From positions 10,333,501 to 10,397,500 of the forward strand of contig CANUEZ040000012.1 in the NCBI GenBank assembly GCA_948099385.1: 64,000 bases of DNA, read 5' to 3'. Positions 20,981 to 31,647 of this stretch are shown here, one piece after another. The position numbers were made by a program, and so were the translations under genes. The notes under the pieces were generated by a model, which ran no database searches, was not told the DNA's origin, and saw only the letters and a program-made list of their open reading frames with translations. Position 1 is the first letter of the stretch, and each line of letters starts with the position of its first letter. Source of the DNA: Fasciola hepatica (Eukaryota > Platyhelminthes > Trematoda > Plagiorchiida > Fasciolidae).

Positions 20981-23571
20981 CTGCTAATGACTGTACGATG
21001 TGAACAGGAGAGTTTCGATACAAGTGTTCTTTAGGAATCGTTCCTTATGAATTGGTGTTGCGCTGCAGCAGCCGTCATGCTTAAACTGTACCAGATTTAG
21101 GGCGAAAATACTGTCTGTGGGTGTGTGAACCCCTGGCGTGGCCCTGTTATAACGCTGGGGTGTGATCTGCACCCATGAAGAGGTTGCATCCTCATTGTGA
21201 TGGAGCGTGTACTTTAGTCGAAGTCGCTAGATTCATCTCACGGCGAGGCGTCAGTAACCTCGACAGTTCTGGGGAACGTGGGCCATTGTGGTTTACGAAA
21301 GGTTTGCACGACTAGGGTCCATCACAACTTGTGTGCGTTGATGGGATGGTGTCGAATTATCCTCGGTTCGAAGGGTGAGTTCGGCGTCCGAAATTGTGGT
21401 TCATTTGGAAAATGTTTGCTGTTTGCCGCTTCTTTGGTTGTGCTAATTGTGCGAAACTGGAAGCTTCAGAATCGAAAACTGTGTTGGCAGCAGTGCCCAG
21501 CGACTCGTGAGCCACTGGACTGGTGTCGTGTACGAGGTGGCACCGTTTGATGCGAAGAGGTTTGGCCCGCGACGGAGAATGCGTGATGCGCACGGTTGGT
21601 CAGGCGCCGACGTCGAAAACTGAAACGGAGGTGAGATATTTTTGGGTACGCGACTGGGCCGCGCGAATTCTGTCCACAGACGTGAATTTCCGGGGCTGGT
21701 ATGCGAGTGTGATATTGATGTGTACAATAGACTGAGATTTGGTACCAAATGATGTTCCATGTTTCATTGTGCACGATCTGTTTTGAAACCTACTATACAT
21801 TACCCCTGACTATGACGATTGCAGGCTTCAGGCAAATAACCGAGCCTCTTATTATGTGAATCATAGTTTTTTCGGTCTGGTCGTTTTTTTTTGAATTGAC
21901 TGGAGTAAACGAAACTAGGCTGGGGGAAGATTTGCGCTTAGGTGCCCTGCTGGCGCCGTTGGAAGTGCCAGAGTGATGTATTGTCTCACGCTCCTTGCGG
22001 TGTGGCGGTGTCCCAGTGCCATCGGTCAGATGTGCTTGATCGTTCGTCTTATTGGCGCATTCCCTTGATAGTATTTGACGGGTTTTGTGGCCCGAGTCGT
22101 TAAAATGCTACGAGTGGTTATTCATTGAGTTTTTCAGTGGTTCAGTGCCACGATTTTCGTTCACCGGCACTATAAGGTGTGCTCATTTTAATAGTCCCGA
22201 TGACTGAGTTCTGGTCCTCTTGTTTTAATCGAGTTCTCATCCTTCGTGCTTATAGTATCTGTGGCCACTCCACATTAATAGTAATAAGATGTTTCACTAT
22301 GTGATCGGTGCTCTCAATATTGTTTCCGTTTGCAGGTTGAAAGGACGGAATCCATGGACTTGACCTCCGTTTTGCGTGCGAAAACCATCGTGTCGGAGAC
22401 CGTTGGGTTTGGTGTATGGGGAACCAGCCTCAAGGGTCTGATTCATAGTGCATTTAACGACCAGTGCCTACAACAAAAAATATATGTTGTGCGGAAGTCC
22501 TTTGGGTTCTGCTTTTGTTTACCGTGAGAGGGTTCCACGGTGTGTCGTTCCTTGATGTGTTGCATAGGAGTGTGATAGATGGCATGAGCGTCCACTTGCG
22601 TTTGTATTAAAAAATACGATAACCATCGAGATGCACTTTCGCAATACTGTTATCTCGAGTGAGCTTCGACATCCCTGGTGCCTCAATTGCGATCGCGAGA
22701 TCTCGGTCGTGTTTGAATTAGTTGTATGATAAGGTTGGAAACCACTAGTCTGGTTTGGCTTACTCGTGCTCATGCGTGAATATGGCATGCCGCAGTAACT
22801 GATGCCCACGGCCTACGTTGGTTTACCGCACGAGTCCCCTATGGGTCCGATGTTTTATTTGTCCTGACGACAGCCATAGGAACAGTTCGTTTCTCGCGAG
22901 TGGGTTTCGAAGTTAATTCGCTCCGCCCCTCATGGTGCTCAGAGTCTTGTGACGGATTACGATAGCGGTAGAATGAGTGGATCTATCGAGGTGTTGGCAA
23001 TATCAGTTTAGGTGTGGTTCGAAGGCTTGAAACTTCGGTCTGGGAGTGAATTCCAATTTCCTTGCTCGAGTGGGACTCAGGGCGAGTCTCTCCGGGCTTC
23101 AAACTTGTGCTTCACGGATGTGTTGGAGTAGAATGACCTGATATAAGTCCTTCGATTTCAGAGTAATGGATAGGCGACGAAAAAGGACGGCGAATGTGTG
23201 TTAGTGGCGCGCCCGTATTAAGTTAGCTTAAGATGTATAGAAGCCCAAGGTTTGTCTAACCGAGTCTTAAACTTCTTCCCGATGGTTGTCTCAACCCCAT
23301 CGTTTGAAATTCGTTCCCAGTACTTCAGAACCCAGCATTCGAATAGGTCTGCTTTCAAGCTCCAGCAGGTGAGCGGCTTCATTAACTTTTATCCGTGCCG
23401 TCGGGGATAACCGGTTGCTTTATTCATGGAGTTTGGTGGCAAACGTGATGGTGGTAACCCACTGGAACGGCCTCAGCTAGTGGGAATTAACAGTTACCAG
23501 TTTTTCGGTGGCGCATGTATACCGGTGATGTCTTTGTGCGTCACCTGTGTGAGTTAAATAGTAGGGGAGGG

Positions 23572-23898
23572 CCATACTAGTGGGCAGGTTCCTGGTTAGT
23601 TTAACAACTCATCGTCTGATGGCATCAGTGATCAACCTTCTTGGTGGGGGGCGAAAAATTGTGAAGCTATAGTAATCTGTAGAAAAAGACTGACAGCCCG
23701 CAAGACGTACAAAACCGAATGAGCACGGGAGAGCTACAATGTGTCCAGGAACTCAGCCCAAGCGACAAGGAGAGCAGAGGAAGGTTCTTCTAAACGCGGG
23801 TTAGTTGTATCGGACCGTGCAAACTCCAAAGGTATCTGTGTGCTTGTCCACTTGAAAGAACGTATGAGAGAATGTGTAGCAACTTCGGGAGGAGCATT
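23572..23898 (+). repeat. Array A unit 5, truncated to its first 327 bp
   Basis: Matches unit positions 1-327, including the gcgacaagg state of units 3 and 4, up to gaggagcatt. It then departs abruptly. The break lies within the LINE linker, just before the region that encodes EEKVNTLL in the other units. Confidence 0.96.
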
Positions 23899-23976
23899 CT
23901 TCATTTACCTCCAGGCGTGGCGGAGGTCAGCACGTTGTTTATGACAAGCATATTGGCCAACAAAAAATGCAAGGGA
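23899..23976 (+). pseudogene. Diverged LINE fragment bridging array A and array B
   Basis: After array A identity ends, the sequence remains alignable, with gaps and many substitutions, to the same LINE region: GCGTGG, GGTCAgCACG, GTTTatgaCAAG and ATTGGCCAacaaA have counterparts at unit positions about 344-404. A broken protein reading VAEVSTLFMTSILANKK corresponds to the VEEKVNTLLLFAKNIYRP of the units. It looks like a second, older copy of the same LINE family whose 5' part was replaced by, or recombined with, array A. Homology to array B monomers begins at cgtaacagc at 23977. Confidence 0.6.
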
Positions 23977-25204
23977 CGTAACAGCATTGTCTTGTGTTCC
24001 ATCCACGGGGTTATGGGTTGTTTCTTAGGTTGGCCGTACACGGAAACCATGCGCTGTGCTTGTAGTGCGATTCTGGAGCTTATGTGCAAAATGTTCGATT
24101 ATTCCTGTTCTATTTAGGCACCGAGTTTCCGATTCCATTTCAAAACCCGCATGGATGCTGGTGACAGTCGGAGATGGGGCATCTATAATAAACAGTTTAA
24201 AACGGTTTATCGCTGTTTCTTTTAGTTGGTTGGCTCGTATTCCGGTGAAACACATCACCGCTTTCTTACGAAGGAGTCTTGAGAAGTTGTCCACTGCTGT
24301 AGAGTACCTGCCCGTTGCTCAATCACTGGACGCTTCGAGCTGTCGGTCGGTCGTTCCAGATTGCCAATTGTGAGTGGCTTCCCGACGGGATAGTTTGGTT
24401 GACACCGAGGTTCCTCGCATCCTTTCGGGCTTGCGGTGCAATGCCGTTTCACATGAATAGTATTATGCCCCAACCTGTAGCCAGTCTTCAGTTCGAACAA
24501 AATATATGGTAAACGTTCATAGACGTTACCGCTAAAGCGTAAAACGATTTGGCAATGACCATCACTTCCAGTTGATTCCTCTTACCAAACAACCCAAGGA
24601 TGTTGCCATATCTGATTATTCTTGATAGTGCTGATCCAAGTTTTGAGGTAGCTACGAAGATGGCAGTGCCATTCAGAGCAGGGTTGTGAATGGGCGTACG
24701 GTTAGTTCTCAGGTCGGCGTAAGATGTGGCCGCTGCAGTCGACTGATCGGTGGTCCGCTTGGCAGGTGTGTTGTTCGTCTTTCGATTCGTTGCACCAGTT
24801 TTCTTTTCAGATACGCAGATGGCGCCGTAAGTTAAACTGAATTGCCTTGCTATACGCAGATCATTTTGTTCTTGAGTGAACGTCCGAATAGCTTGCAAAT
24901 TTTGCTACCTTGTCTAAACATCAACGTATCAGTGGTTGGGACGTTTCGTGCCTTCAGAATGTAAGATGTCACTACAAACCTCGGTTGACACCACACCAAA
25001 CCTTGGCAGGCTGCTAGAGTGCACCAGCCTTGTTACCTGCACATACATCACAACAGAAATCAGACGACGGATGTAGTGTCGTCATATATTTGGAAACGCG
25101 TTTGGCTTTTGTCAACCTTATCCATGGCTCCGGCGTGACATCAAGGGTCAAATGTACATTACTACATACGGCCGTGAAACATGGCAATTAGGGGTAGTAG
25201 GAAC
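23977..25204. other. Unrecognised 1.23-kb part of the monomer (monomer 1 as example)
   Basis: No family is recognised on either strand. The minus strand has three overlapping open stretches in different frames at 24488-24898, 24255-24500 and 24025-24294, which together leave about 870 bp without a common stop. Most open only at non-ATG codons and none shows a motif I know. In ten monomers (9-11 and 13-19) the first stretch has a CAA-to-TAA change near its beginning (40236-40238 in monomer 9). On the plus strand there is an AATAAA at 24187-24192 and a short hairpin at 25063-25083 (GACGAC paired with GTCGTC, 9-base loop). It could be another transposon segment or unique DNA captured when the monomer formed. 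Confidence 0.5.
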
Positions 25205-25897
25205 GCCCACTTCCAGCGTTTGAGTATCGTTGTCCCCGTCGTATTTTGACACGTCTCTGGGGCACAATCCCGTAGCGGACGCCTTCTCACGCGTCCACCA
25301 TTTCGACGACCCGCTACCCATAGGCATAGACCTAGAAGCAATCGCCGCAGCCCAAACAACAGATCCTGAGGTGGAGCAGCTCATAAACAGGAGCTCCCCG
25401 CATCTAGTGCCAGTGATCCTTCCAACTTCGGACCTAACTATTATTTGCGATGTGCCACAAGGTCGACCCCGACCACTAGTTCCTGCCAGTTTTCGCGGAC
25501 AAATTTTTACCAGCCTCCACAACTTGTCGCACCCTGGTGTGACCACCTCAGTGAAACTAGTCACCGAGCGATTCGTTTGACCTTGCGTCAAACGTGGTAT
25601 ACGTCTTTGGACCCGCGCTGGTCTTCAATGCCAACCCGCTTAAATGCACTGTCATACTAGATCCACATTGGGCACATTCTCTGAGCTGGATGCATGTTTT
25701 CATCACGTGCACGTGGGTCTCGTAGGGCCCCTCCCACCATCCAACGGGTACGTCTACATCCTCAGGTGTGTAGATCGTTTCACTCGCTTGCCACAGGACG
25801 TACCTACTCCACGTCCTACCTCAGTAAGCTGCGAAAGCATTTTTAACTGGTTGGGTAAGTCAGTTCGGTTGCCCTGCCATCTCAACCACTGACCGTA
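25205..25897 (+). pseudogene. Ty3/gypsy pol remnant: RNase H end, H2C2 finger, integrase core start (repeated in all monomers)
   Basis: Decayed HVSGA near 25250 and, one base out of frame, VADAFSR at about 25275-25295 match the RNase H C-terminus of Ty3/gypsy elements. The open stretch 25230-25580 continues through IDLEAIAAAQ and LPTSDLTIICD to LHNLSHPGV, whose two His belong to the integrase H2C2 finger. A TGA then replaces the residue after RFV (25578-25580). Further on come LQC (only one Cys of the pair, the other position being Gly or Ser), another stop at 25641-25643 (TAA here, TGA in many monomers), then LGTFSELDA, LVGPLPPSNGYVYIL and CVDRFTR. The first catalytic Asp of the integrase core (normally DLVGP) is Gly. 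A frame change near 25850 precedes STTDR, where the homology stops at the monomer boundary. It cannot encode a working enzyme. Confidence 0.88.
25704..25715. other. 12-bp palindrome made of two abutting CACGTG motifs, repeated in every monomer
   Basis: cacgtgcacgtg is a perfect palindrome containing two canonical E-boxes. It lies in the gypsy remnant where the protein reads HVHV. It recurs with the 1918-bp period (for example about 27622 and 29540). Whether any bHLH factor binds it is unknown; it may simply follow from the ancestral coding sequence. Confidence 0.6.
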
Positions 25898-27811
25898 ACA
25901 GCATTGTCTTGTGTTCCATCCACGGGGTTATCGGTTGTTTCTTAGGTTGGCCGTACACGGAAACCATGCGCTGTGCTTGTAGTGCGATTCGGGAGTTTAT
26001 GTGCAAAATGTTCGATTATTCCTGTTCTATTTAGGCACCGAGTTTCCGATTCCATTTCAAAACCCGCATGGATGCTGGTGACAGTCGGAGATGGGGCATC
26101 TATAATAAACAGTTTAAAACGGTTTATCGCTGTTTCTTTTAGTTGGTTGGCTCGTATTCCGGTGAAACGCATCACCGCTTTCTTACGAAGGAGTCTTGAG
26201 AAGTTGTCCACTGCTGTAGAGTACCTGCCCGCTGCTCAATCACTGGACGCTTCGAGCTGTCGGTCGGTCGTTCCAGATTGCCAATTGTGAGTGGCTTCCC
26301 GACGGGATAGTTTGGTTGACACCGAGGTTCCTCGCATCCTTTCGGGCTTGCGGTGCAATGCCGTTTCACATGAATAGTATTATGCCCCAACCTGTAGCCA
26401 GTCTTCAGTTCGAACAAAATATATGGTAAACGTTCATAGACGTTACCGCTAAAGCGTAAAACGATTTGGCAATGACCATCACTTCCAGTTGATTCCTCTT
26501 ACCAAACAACCCAAGGATGTTGCCATATCTGATTATTCTTGATAGTGCTGATCCAAGTTTTGAGGTAGCTACGAAGATGGCAGTGCCATTCAGAGCAGGG
26601 TTGTGAATGGGCGTACGGTTAGTTCTCAGGTCGGCGTAAGATGTGGCCACTGCAGTCGACTGATCGGTGGTCCGCTTGGCAGGTGTGTTGTTCGTCTTTC
26701 GATTCGTTGCACCAGTTTTCTTTTCAGATACGCAGATGGCGCCGTAAGTTAAACTGAATTGCCTTGCTATACGCAGATCATTTTGTTCTTGAGTGAACGT
26801 CCGAATAGTTTGCAAATTTTGCTACCTTGTCTAAACATCAACGTATCAGTGGTTGGGACGTTTCGTGCCTTCAGAATGTAAGATGTCACTACAAACCTCG
26901 GTTGACACCACACCAAACCTTGGCAGGCTGCTAGAGTGCACCAGCCTTGTTACCTGCACATACATCACAACAGAAATCCGACGACGGATGTAGTGTCGTC
27001 ATATATTTGGAAAACGCGTTTGGCTTTTGTCAACCTTATCCATGGCTCCGGCGTGACATCAAGGGTCAAATGTACATTACTACATACGGCCGTGAAACAT
27101 GGCAATTAGGGGTAGTAGGAACGCCCACTTCCAGCGTTTGAGTATCGTTGTCCCCGTCGTATTTTGACACGTCTCTGGGGCACAATCCCGTAGCGGACGC
27201 CTTCTCACGCGTCCACCATTTCGACGACCCGCTACCCATAGGCATAGACCTAGAAGCAATCGCCGCAGCCCAAACAACAGATCCTGAGGTGGAGCAGCTC
27301 ATAAACAGGAGCTCCCCGCATCTAGTGCCAGTGATCCTTCCAACTTCGGACCTAACTATTATTTGCGATGTGCCACAAGGTCGACCCCGACCACTAGTTC
27401 CTGCCAGTTTTCGCGGACAAATTTTTACCAGCCTCCACAACTTGTCGCACCCTGGTGTGACCACCTCAGTGAAACTAGTCACCGAGCGATTCGTTTGACC
27501 TTGCGTCAAACGTGGTATACGTCTTTGGACCCGCGCTAGTCTTCAATGCCAACCCGCTTGAATGCACTGTCATACTAGATCCGCATTGGGCACATTCTCT
27601 GAGCTGGATGCATGTTTTCATCACGTGCACGTGGGTCTCGTAGGGCCCCTCCCACCATCCAACGGGTACGTCTACATCCTCAGGTGTGTAGATCGTTTCA
27701 CTCGCTTGCCACAGGACGTACCTACTCCACGTCCTACCTCAGTAAGCTGCGAAAGCATTTTTAACTGGTTGGGTAAGTCAGTTCGGTTGCCCTGCCATCT
27801 CAACCACTGAC
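25894..27811 (+). repeat. Array B monomer 2
   Basis: 1918 bp. Diagnostic states: gagTttatg, cccgCtgctc, gTttgc, aatcCgacg, cgcGgac subtype, cttGaatg, ccGcatt, gccaCagg. Gypsy remnant about 27123-27815. Confidence 0.97.
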
Positions 27812-29729
27812 CGTAACAGCATTGTCTTGTGTTCCATCCACGGGGTTATCGGTTGTTTCTTAGGTTGGCCGTACACGGAAACCATGCGCTGTGCTTGTAG
27901 TGCGATTCGGGAGTTTATGTGCAAAATGTTCGATTATTCCTGTTCTATTTAGGCACCGAGTTTCCGATTCCATTTCAAAACCCGCATGGATGCTGGTGAC
28001 AGTCGGAGATGGGGCATCTATAATAAACAGTTTAAAACGGTTTATCGCTGTTTCTTTTAGTTGGTTGGCTCGTATTCCGGTGAAACGCATCACCGCTTTC
28101 TTACGAAGGAGTCTTGAGAAGTTGTCCACTGCTGTAGAGTACCTGCCCGTTGCTCAATCACTGGACGCTTCGAGCTGTCGGTCGGTCGTTCCAGATTGCC
28201 AATTGTGAGTGGCTTCCCGACGGGATAGTTTGGTTGACACCGAGGTTCCTCGCATCCTTTCGGGCTTGCGGTGCAATGCCGTTTCACATGAATAGTATTA
28301 TGCCCCAACCTGTAGCCAGTCTTCAGTTCGAACAAAATATATGGTAAACGTTCATAGACGTTACCGCTAAAGCGTAAAACGATTTGGCAATGACCATCAC
28401 TTCCAGTTGATTCCTCTTACCAAACAACCCAAGGATGTTGCCATATCTGATTATTCTTGATAGTGCTGATCCAAGTTTTGAGGTAGCTACGAAGATGGCA
28501 GTGCCATTCAGAGCAGGGTTGTGAATGGGCGTACGGTTAGTTCTCAGGTCGGCGTAAGATGTGGCCACTGCAGTCGACTGATCGGTGGTCCGCTTGGCAG
28601 GTGTGTTGTTCGTCTTTCGATTCGTTGCACCAGTTTTCTTTTCAGATACGCAGATGGCGCCGTAAGTTAAACTGAATTGCCTTGCTATACGCAGATCATT
28701 TTGTTCTTGAGTGAACGTCCGAATAGCTTGCAAATTTTGCTACCTTGTCTAAACATCAACGTATCAGTGGTTGGGACGTTTCGTGCCTTCAGAATGTAAG
28801 ATGTCACTACAAACCTCGGTTGACACCACACCAAACCTTGGCAGGCTGCTAGAGTGCACCAGCCTTGTTACCTGCACATACATCACAACAGAAATCCGAC
28901 GACGGATGTAGTGTCGTCATATATTTGGAAAACGCGTTTGGCTTTTGTCAACCTTATCCATGGCTCCGGCGTGACATCAAGGGTCAAATGTACATTACTA
29001 CATACGGCCGTGAAACATGGCAATTAGGGGTAGTAGGAACGCCCACTTCCAGCGTTTGAGTATCGTTGTCCCCGTCGTATTTTGACACGTCTCTGGGGCA
29101 CAATCCCGTAGCGGACGCCTTCTCACGCGTCCACCATTTCGACGACCCGCTACCCATAGGCATAGACCTAGAAGCAATCGCCGCAGCCCAAACAACAGAT
29201 CCTGAGGTGGAGCAGCTCATAAACAGGAGCTCCCCGCATCTAGTGCCAGTGATCCTTCCAACTTCGGACCTAACTATTATTTGCGATGTGCCACAAGGTC
29301 GACCCCGACCACTAGTTCCTGCCAGTTTTCGCGGACAAATTTTTACCAGCCTCCACAACTTGTCGCACCCTGGTGTGACCACCTCAGTGAAACTAGTCAC
29401 CGAGCGATTCGTTTGACCTTGCGTCAAACGTGGTATACGTCTTTGGACCCGCGCTAGTCTTCAATGCCAACCCGCTTGAATGCACTGTCATACTAGATCC
29501 GCATTGGGCACATTCTCTGAGCTGGATGCATGTTTTCATCACGTGCACGTGGGTCTCGTAGGGCCCCTCCCACCATCCAACGGGTACGTCTACATCCTCA
29601 GGTGTGTAGATCGTTTCACTCGCTTGCCATAGGACGTACCTACTCCACGTCCTACCTCAGTAAGCTGCGAAAGCATTTTTAACTGGTTGGGTAAGTCAGT
29701 TCGGTTGCCCTGCCATCTCAACCACTGAC
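27812..29729 (+). repeat. Array B monomer 3
   Basis: 1918 bp. States: gagTttatg, cccgTtgctc, gcttgc, aatcCgacg, cgcGgac subtype, cttGaatg, ccGcatt, gccaTagg. Gypsy remnant about 29041-29733. Confidence 0.97.
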
Positions 29730-31647
29730 CGTAACAGCATTGTCTTGTGTTCCATCCACGGGGTTATCGGTTGTTTCTTAGGTTGGCCGTACACGGAAAC
29801 CATGCGCTGTGCTTGTAGTGCGATTCGGGAGCTTATGTGCAAAATGTTCGATTATTCCTGTTCTATTTAGGCACCGAGTTTCCGATTCCATTTCAAAACC
29901 CGCATGGATGCTGGTGACAGTCGGAGATGGGGCATCTATAATAAACAGTTTAAAACGGTTTATCGCTGTTTCTTTTAGTTGGTTGGCTCGTATTCCGGTG
30001 AAACGCATCACCGCTTTCTTACGAAGGAGTCTTGAGAAGTTGTCCACTGCTGTAGAGTACCTGCCCGCTGCTCAATCACTGGACGCTTCGAGCTGTCGGT
30101 CGGTCGTTCCAGATTGCCAATTGTGAGTGGCTTCCCGACGGGATAGTTTGGTTGACACCGAGGTTCCTCGCATCCTTTCGGGCTTGCGGTGCAATGCCGT
30201 TTCACATGAATAGTATTATGCCCCAACCTGTAGCCAGTCTTCAGTTCGAACAAAATATATGGTAAACGTTCATAGACGTTACCGCTAAAGCGTAAAACGA
30301 TTTGGCAATGACCATCACTTCCAGTTGATTCCTCTTACCAAACAACCCAAGGATGTTGCCATATCTGATTATTCTTGATAGTGCTGATCCAAGTTTTGAG
30401 GTAGCTACGAAGATGGCAGTGCCATTCAGAGCAGGGTTGTGAATGGGCGTACGGTTAGTTCTCAGGTCGGCGTAAGATGTGGCCACTGCAGTCGACTGAT
30501 CGGTGGTCCGCTTGGCAGGTGTGTTGTTCGTCTTTCGATTCGTTGCACCAGTTTTCTTTTCAGATACGCAGATGGCGCTGTAAGTTAAACTGAATTGCCT
30601 TGCTATACGCAGATCATTTTGTTCTTGAGTGAACGTCCGAATAGTTTGCAAATTTTGCTACCTTGTCTAAACATCAACGTATCAGTGGTTGGGACGTTTC
30701 GTGCCTTCAGAATGTAAGATGTCACTACAAACCTCGGTTGACACCACACCAAACCTTGGCAGGCTGCTAGAGTGCACCAGCCTTGTTACCTGCACATACA
30801 TCACAACAGAAATCCGACGACGGATGTAGTGTCGTCATATATTTGGAAAACGCGTTTGGCTTTTGTCAACCTTATCCATGGCTCCGGCGTGACATCAAGG
30901 GTCAAATGTACATTACTACATACGGCCGTGAAACATGGCAATTAGGGGTAGTAGGAACGCCCACTTCCAGCGTTTGAGTATCGTTGTCCCCGTCGTATTT
31001 TGACACGTCTCTGGGGCACAATCCCGTAGCGGACGCCTTCTCACGCGTCCACCATTTCGACGACCCGCTACCCATAGGCATAGACCTAGAAGCAATCGCC
31101 GCAGCCCAAACAACAGATCCTGAGGTGGAGCAGCTCATAAACAGGAGCTCCCCGCATCTAGTGCCAGTGATCCTTCCAACTTCGGACCTAACTATTATTT
31201 GCGATGTGCCACAAGGTCGACCCCGACCACTAGTTCCTGCCAGTTTTCGCGGACAAATTTTTACCAGCCTCCACAACTTGTCGCACCCTGGTGTGACCAC
31301 CTCAGTGAAACTAGTCACCGAGCGATTCGTTTGACCTTGCGTCAAACGTGGTATACGTCTTTGGACCCGCGCTAGTCTTCAATGCCAACCCGCTTGAATG
31401 CACTGTCATACTAGATCCACATTGGGCACATTCTCTGAGCTGGATGCATGTTTTCATCACGTGCACGTGGGTCTCGTAGGGCCCCTCCCACCATCCAACG
31501 GGTACGTCTACATCCTCAGGTGTGTAGATCGTTTCACTCGCTTGCCATAGGACGTACCTACTCCACGTCCTACCTCAGTAAGCTGCGAAAGCATTTTTAA
31601 CTGGTTGGGTAAGTCAGTTCGGTTGCCCTGCCATCTCAACCACTGAC
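29730..31647 (+). repeat. Array B monomer 4
   Basis: 1918 bp. States: gagCttatg, cccgCtgctc, gTttgc, aatcCgacg, cgcGgac subtype, cttGaatg, ccAcatt, gccaTagg. Private ggcgcTgtaag near 30576. Gypsy remnant about 30959-31651. Confidence 0.97.

Larger units (their letters stand above)
17706..23571 (+). repeat. Array A unit 4 (35 bp shorter)
   Basis: 5866 bp. It is close to unit 3 but has a private 35-bp deletion downstream of the gene (junction near 20976-20980) and carries MDSSG in the LINE relic like unit 2. Contents: LINE relic about 17815-19530, gene 19993-20770, non-coding 20771-23571, including the 65-codon open stretch at 22330-22527. Confidence 0.97.
1..23898. repeat. Tandem array A: 5.9-kb units, four complete plus 327 bp of a fifth
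   Basis: The same sequence restarts at 1, 5904, 11805, 17706 and 23572, each time with ccatactagtgggcagg, giving periods of 5903, 5901, 5901 and 5866 bp. All units have one orientation. Each holds a LINE relic, a zinc-knuckle gene and a long non-coding remainder. By eye, units 1 and 2 differ at about twenty positions. Units 3, 4 and the partial fifth share variants absent from units 1 and 2 (for example gcgacaagg against gcgaccagg), so physical neighbours tend to be most alike, as in duplication by unequal exchange. The array probably continues left of the window, since base 1 falls inside a repeating pattern with no visible left edge. The unit boundaries are therefore arbitrary. Confidence 0.98.
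23977..25893 (+). repeat. Array B monomer 1 (array edge, most divergent)
   Basis: 1917 bp. Private or rare bases are G at 24015, T at 24074, A at 24252, G at 24732 and G at 25620, plus one missing A near 25097. Otherwise gcttgc (24891), aatcAgacg (25059), cgcGgac subtype, cttAaatg and ccAcatt. Gypsy remnant about 25205-25897. Confidence 0.97.

Noticed and set aside
1..23898. Ribosomal DNA or histone-type gene repeat
   Set aside because: Unit size would be compatible, but no rRNA, 5S or histone sequence is present; the only gene is the zinc-knuckle gene.
24662..24898. Protein-coding gene starting at a TTG codon in the monomer
   Set aside because: Non-ATG starts are not expected in this eukaryotic context, and ten monomers have a stop near the beginning of the frame.
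25148..25591. 147-codon minus-strand frame repeated in most monomers
   Set aside because: Antisense to the gypsy RNase H/H2C2 segment, whose plus-strand motifs are recognisable; no motif is seen on the minus strand.
25205..25897. An intact LTR retrotransposon in each monomer
   Set aside because: No LTRs, gag, protease or RT are seen, and the fragment has stops, frame breaks and a lost integrase Asp.
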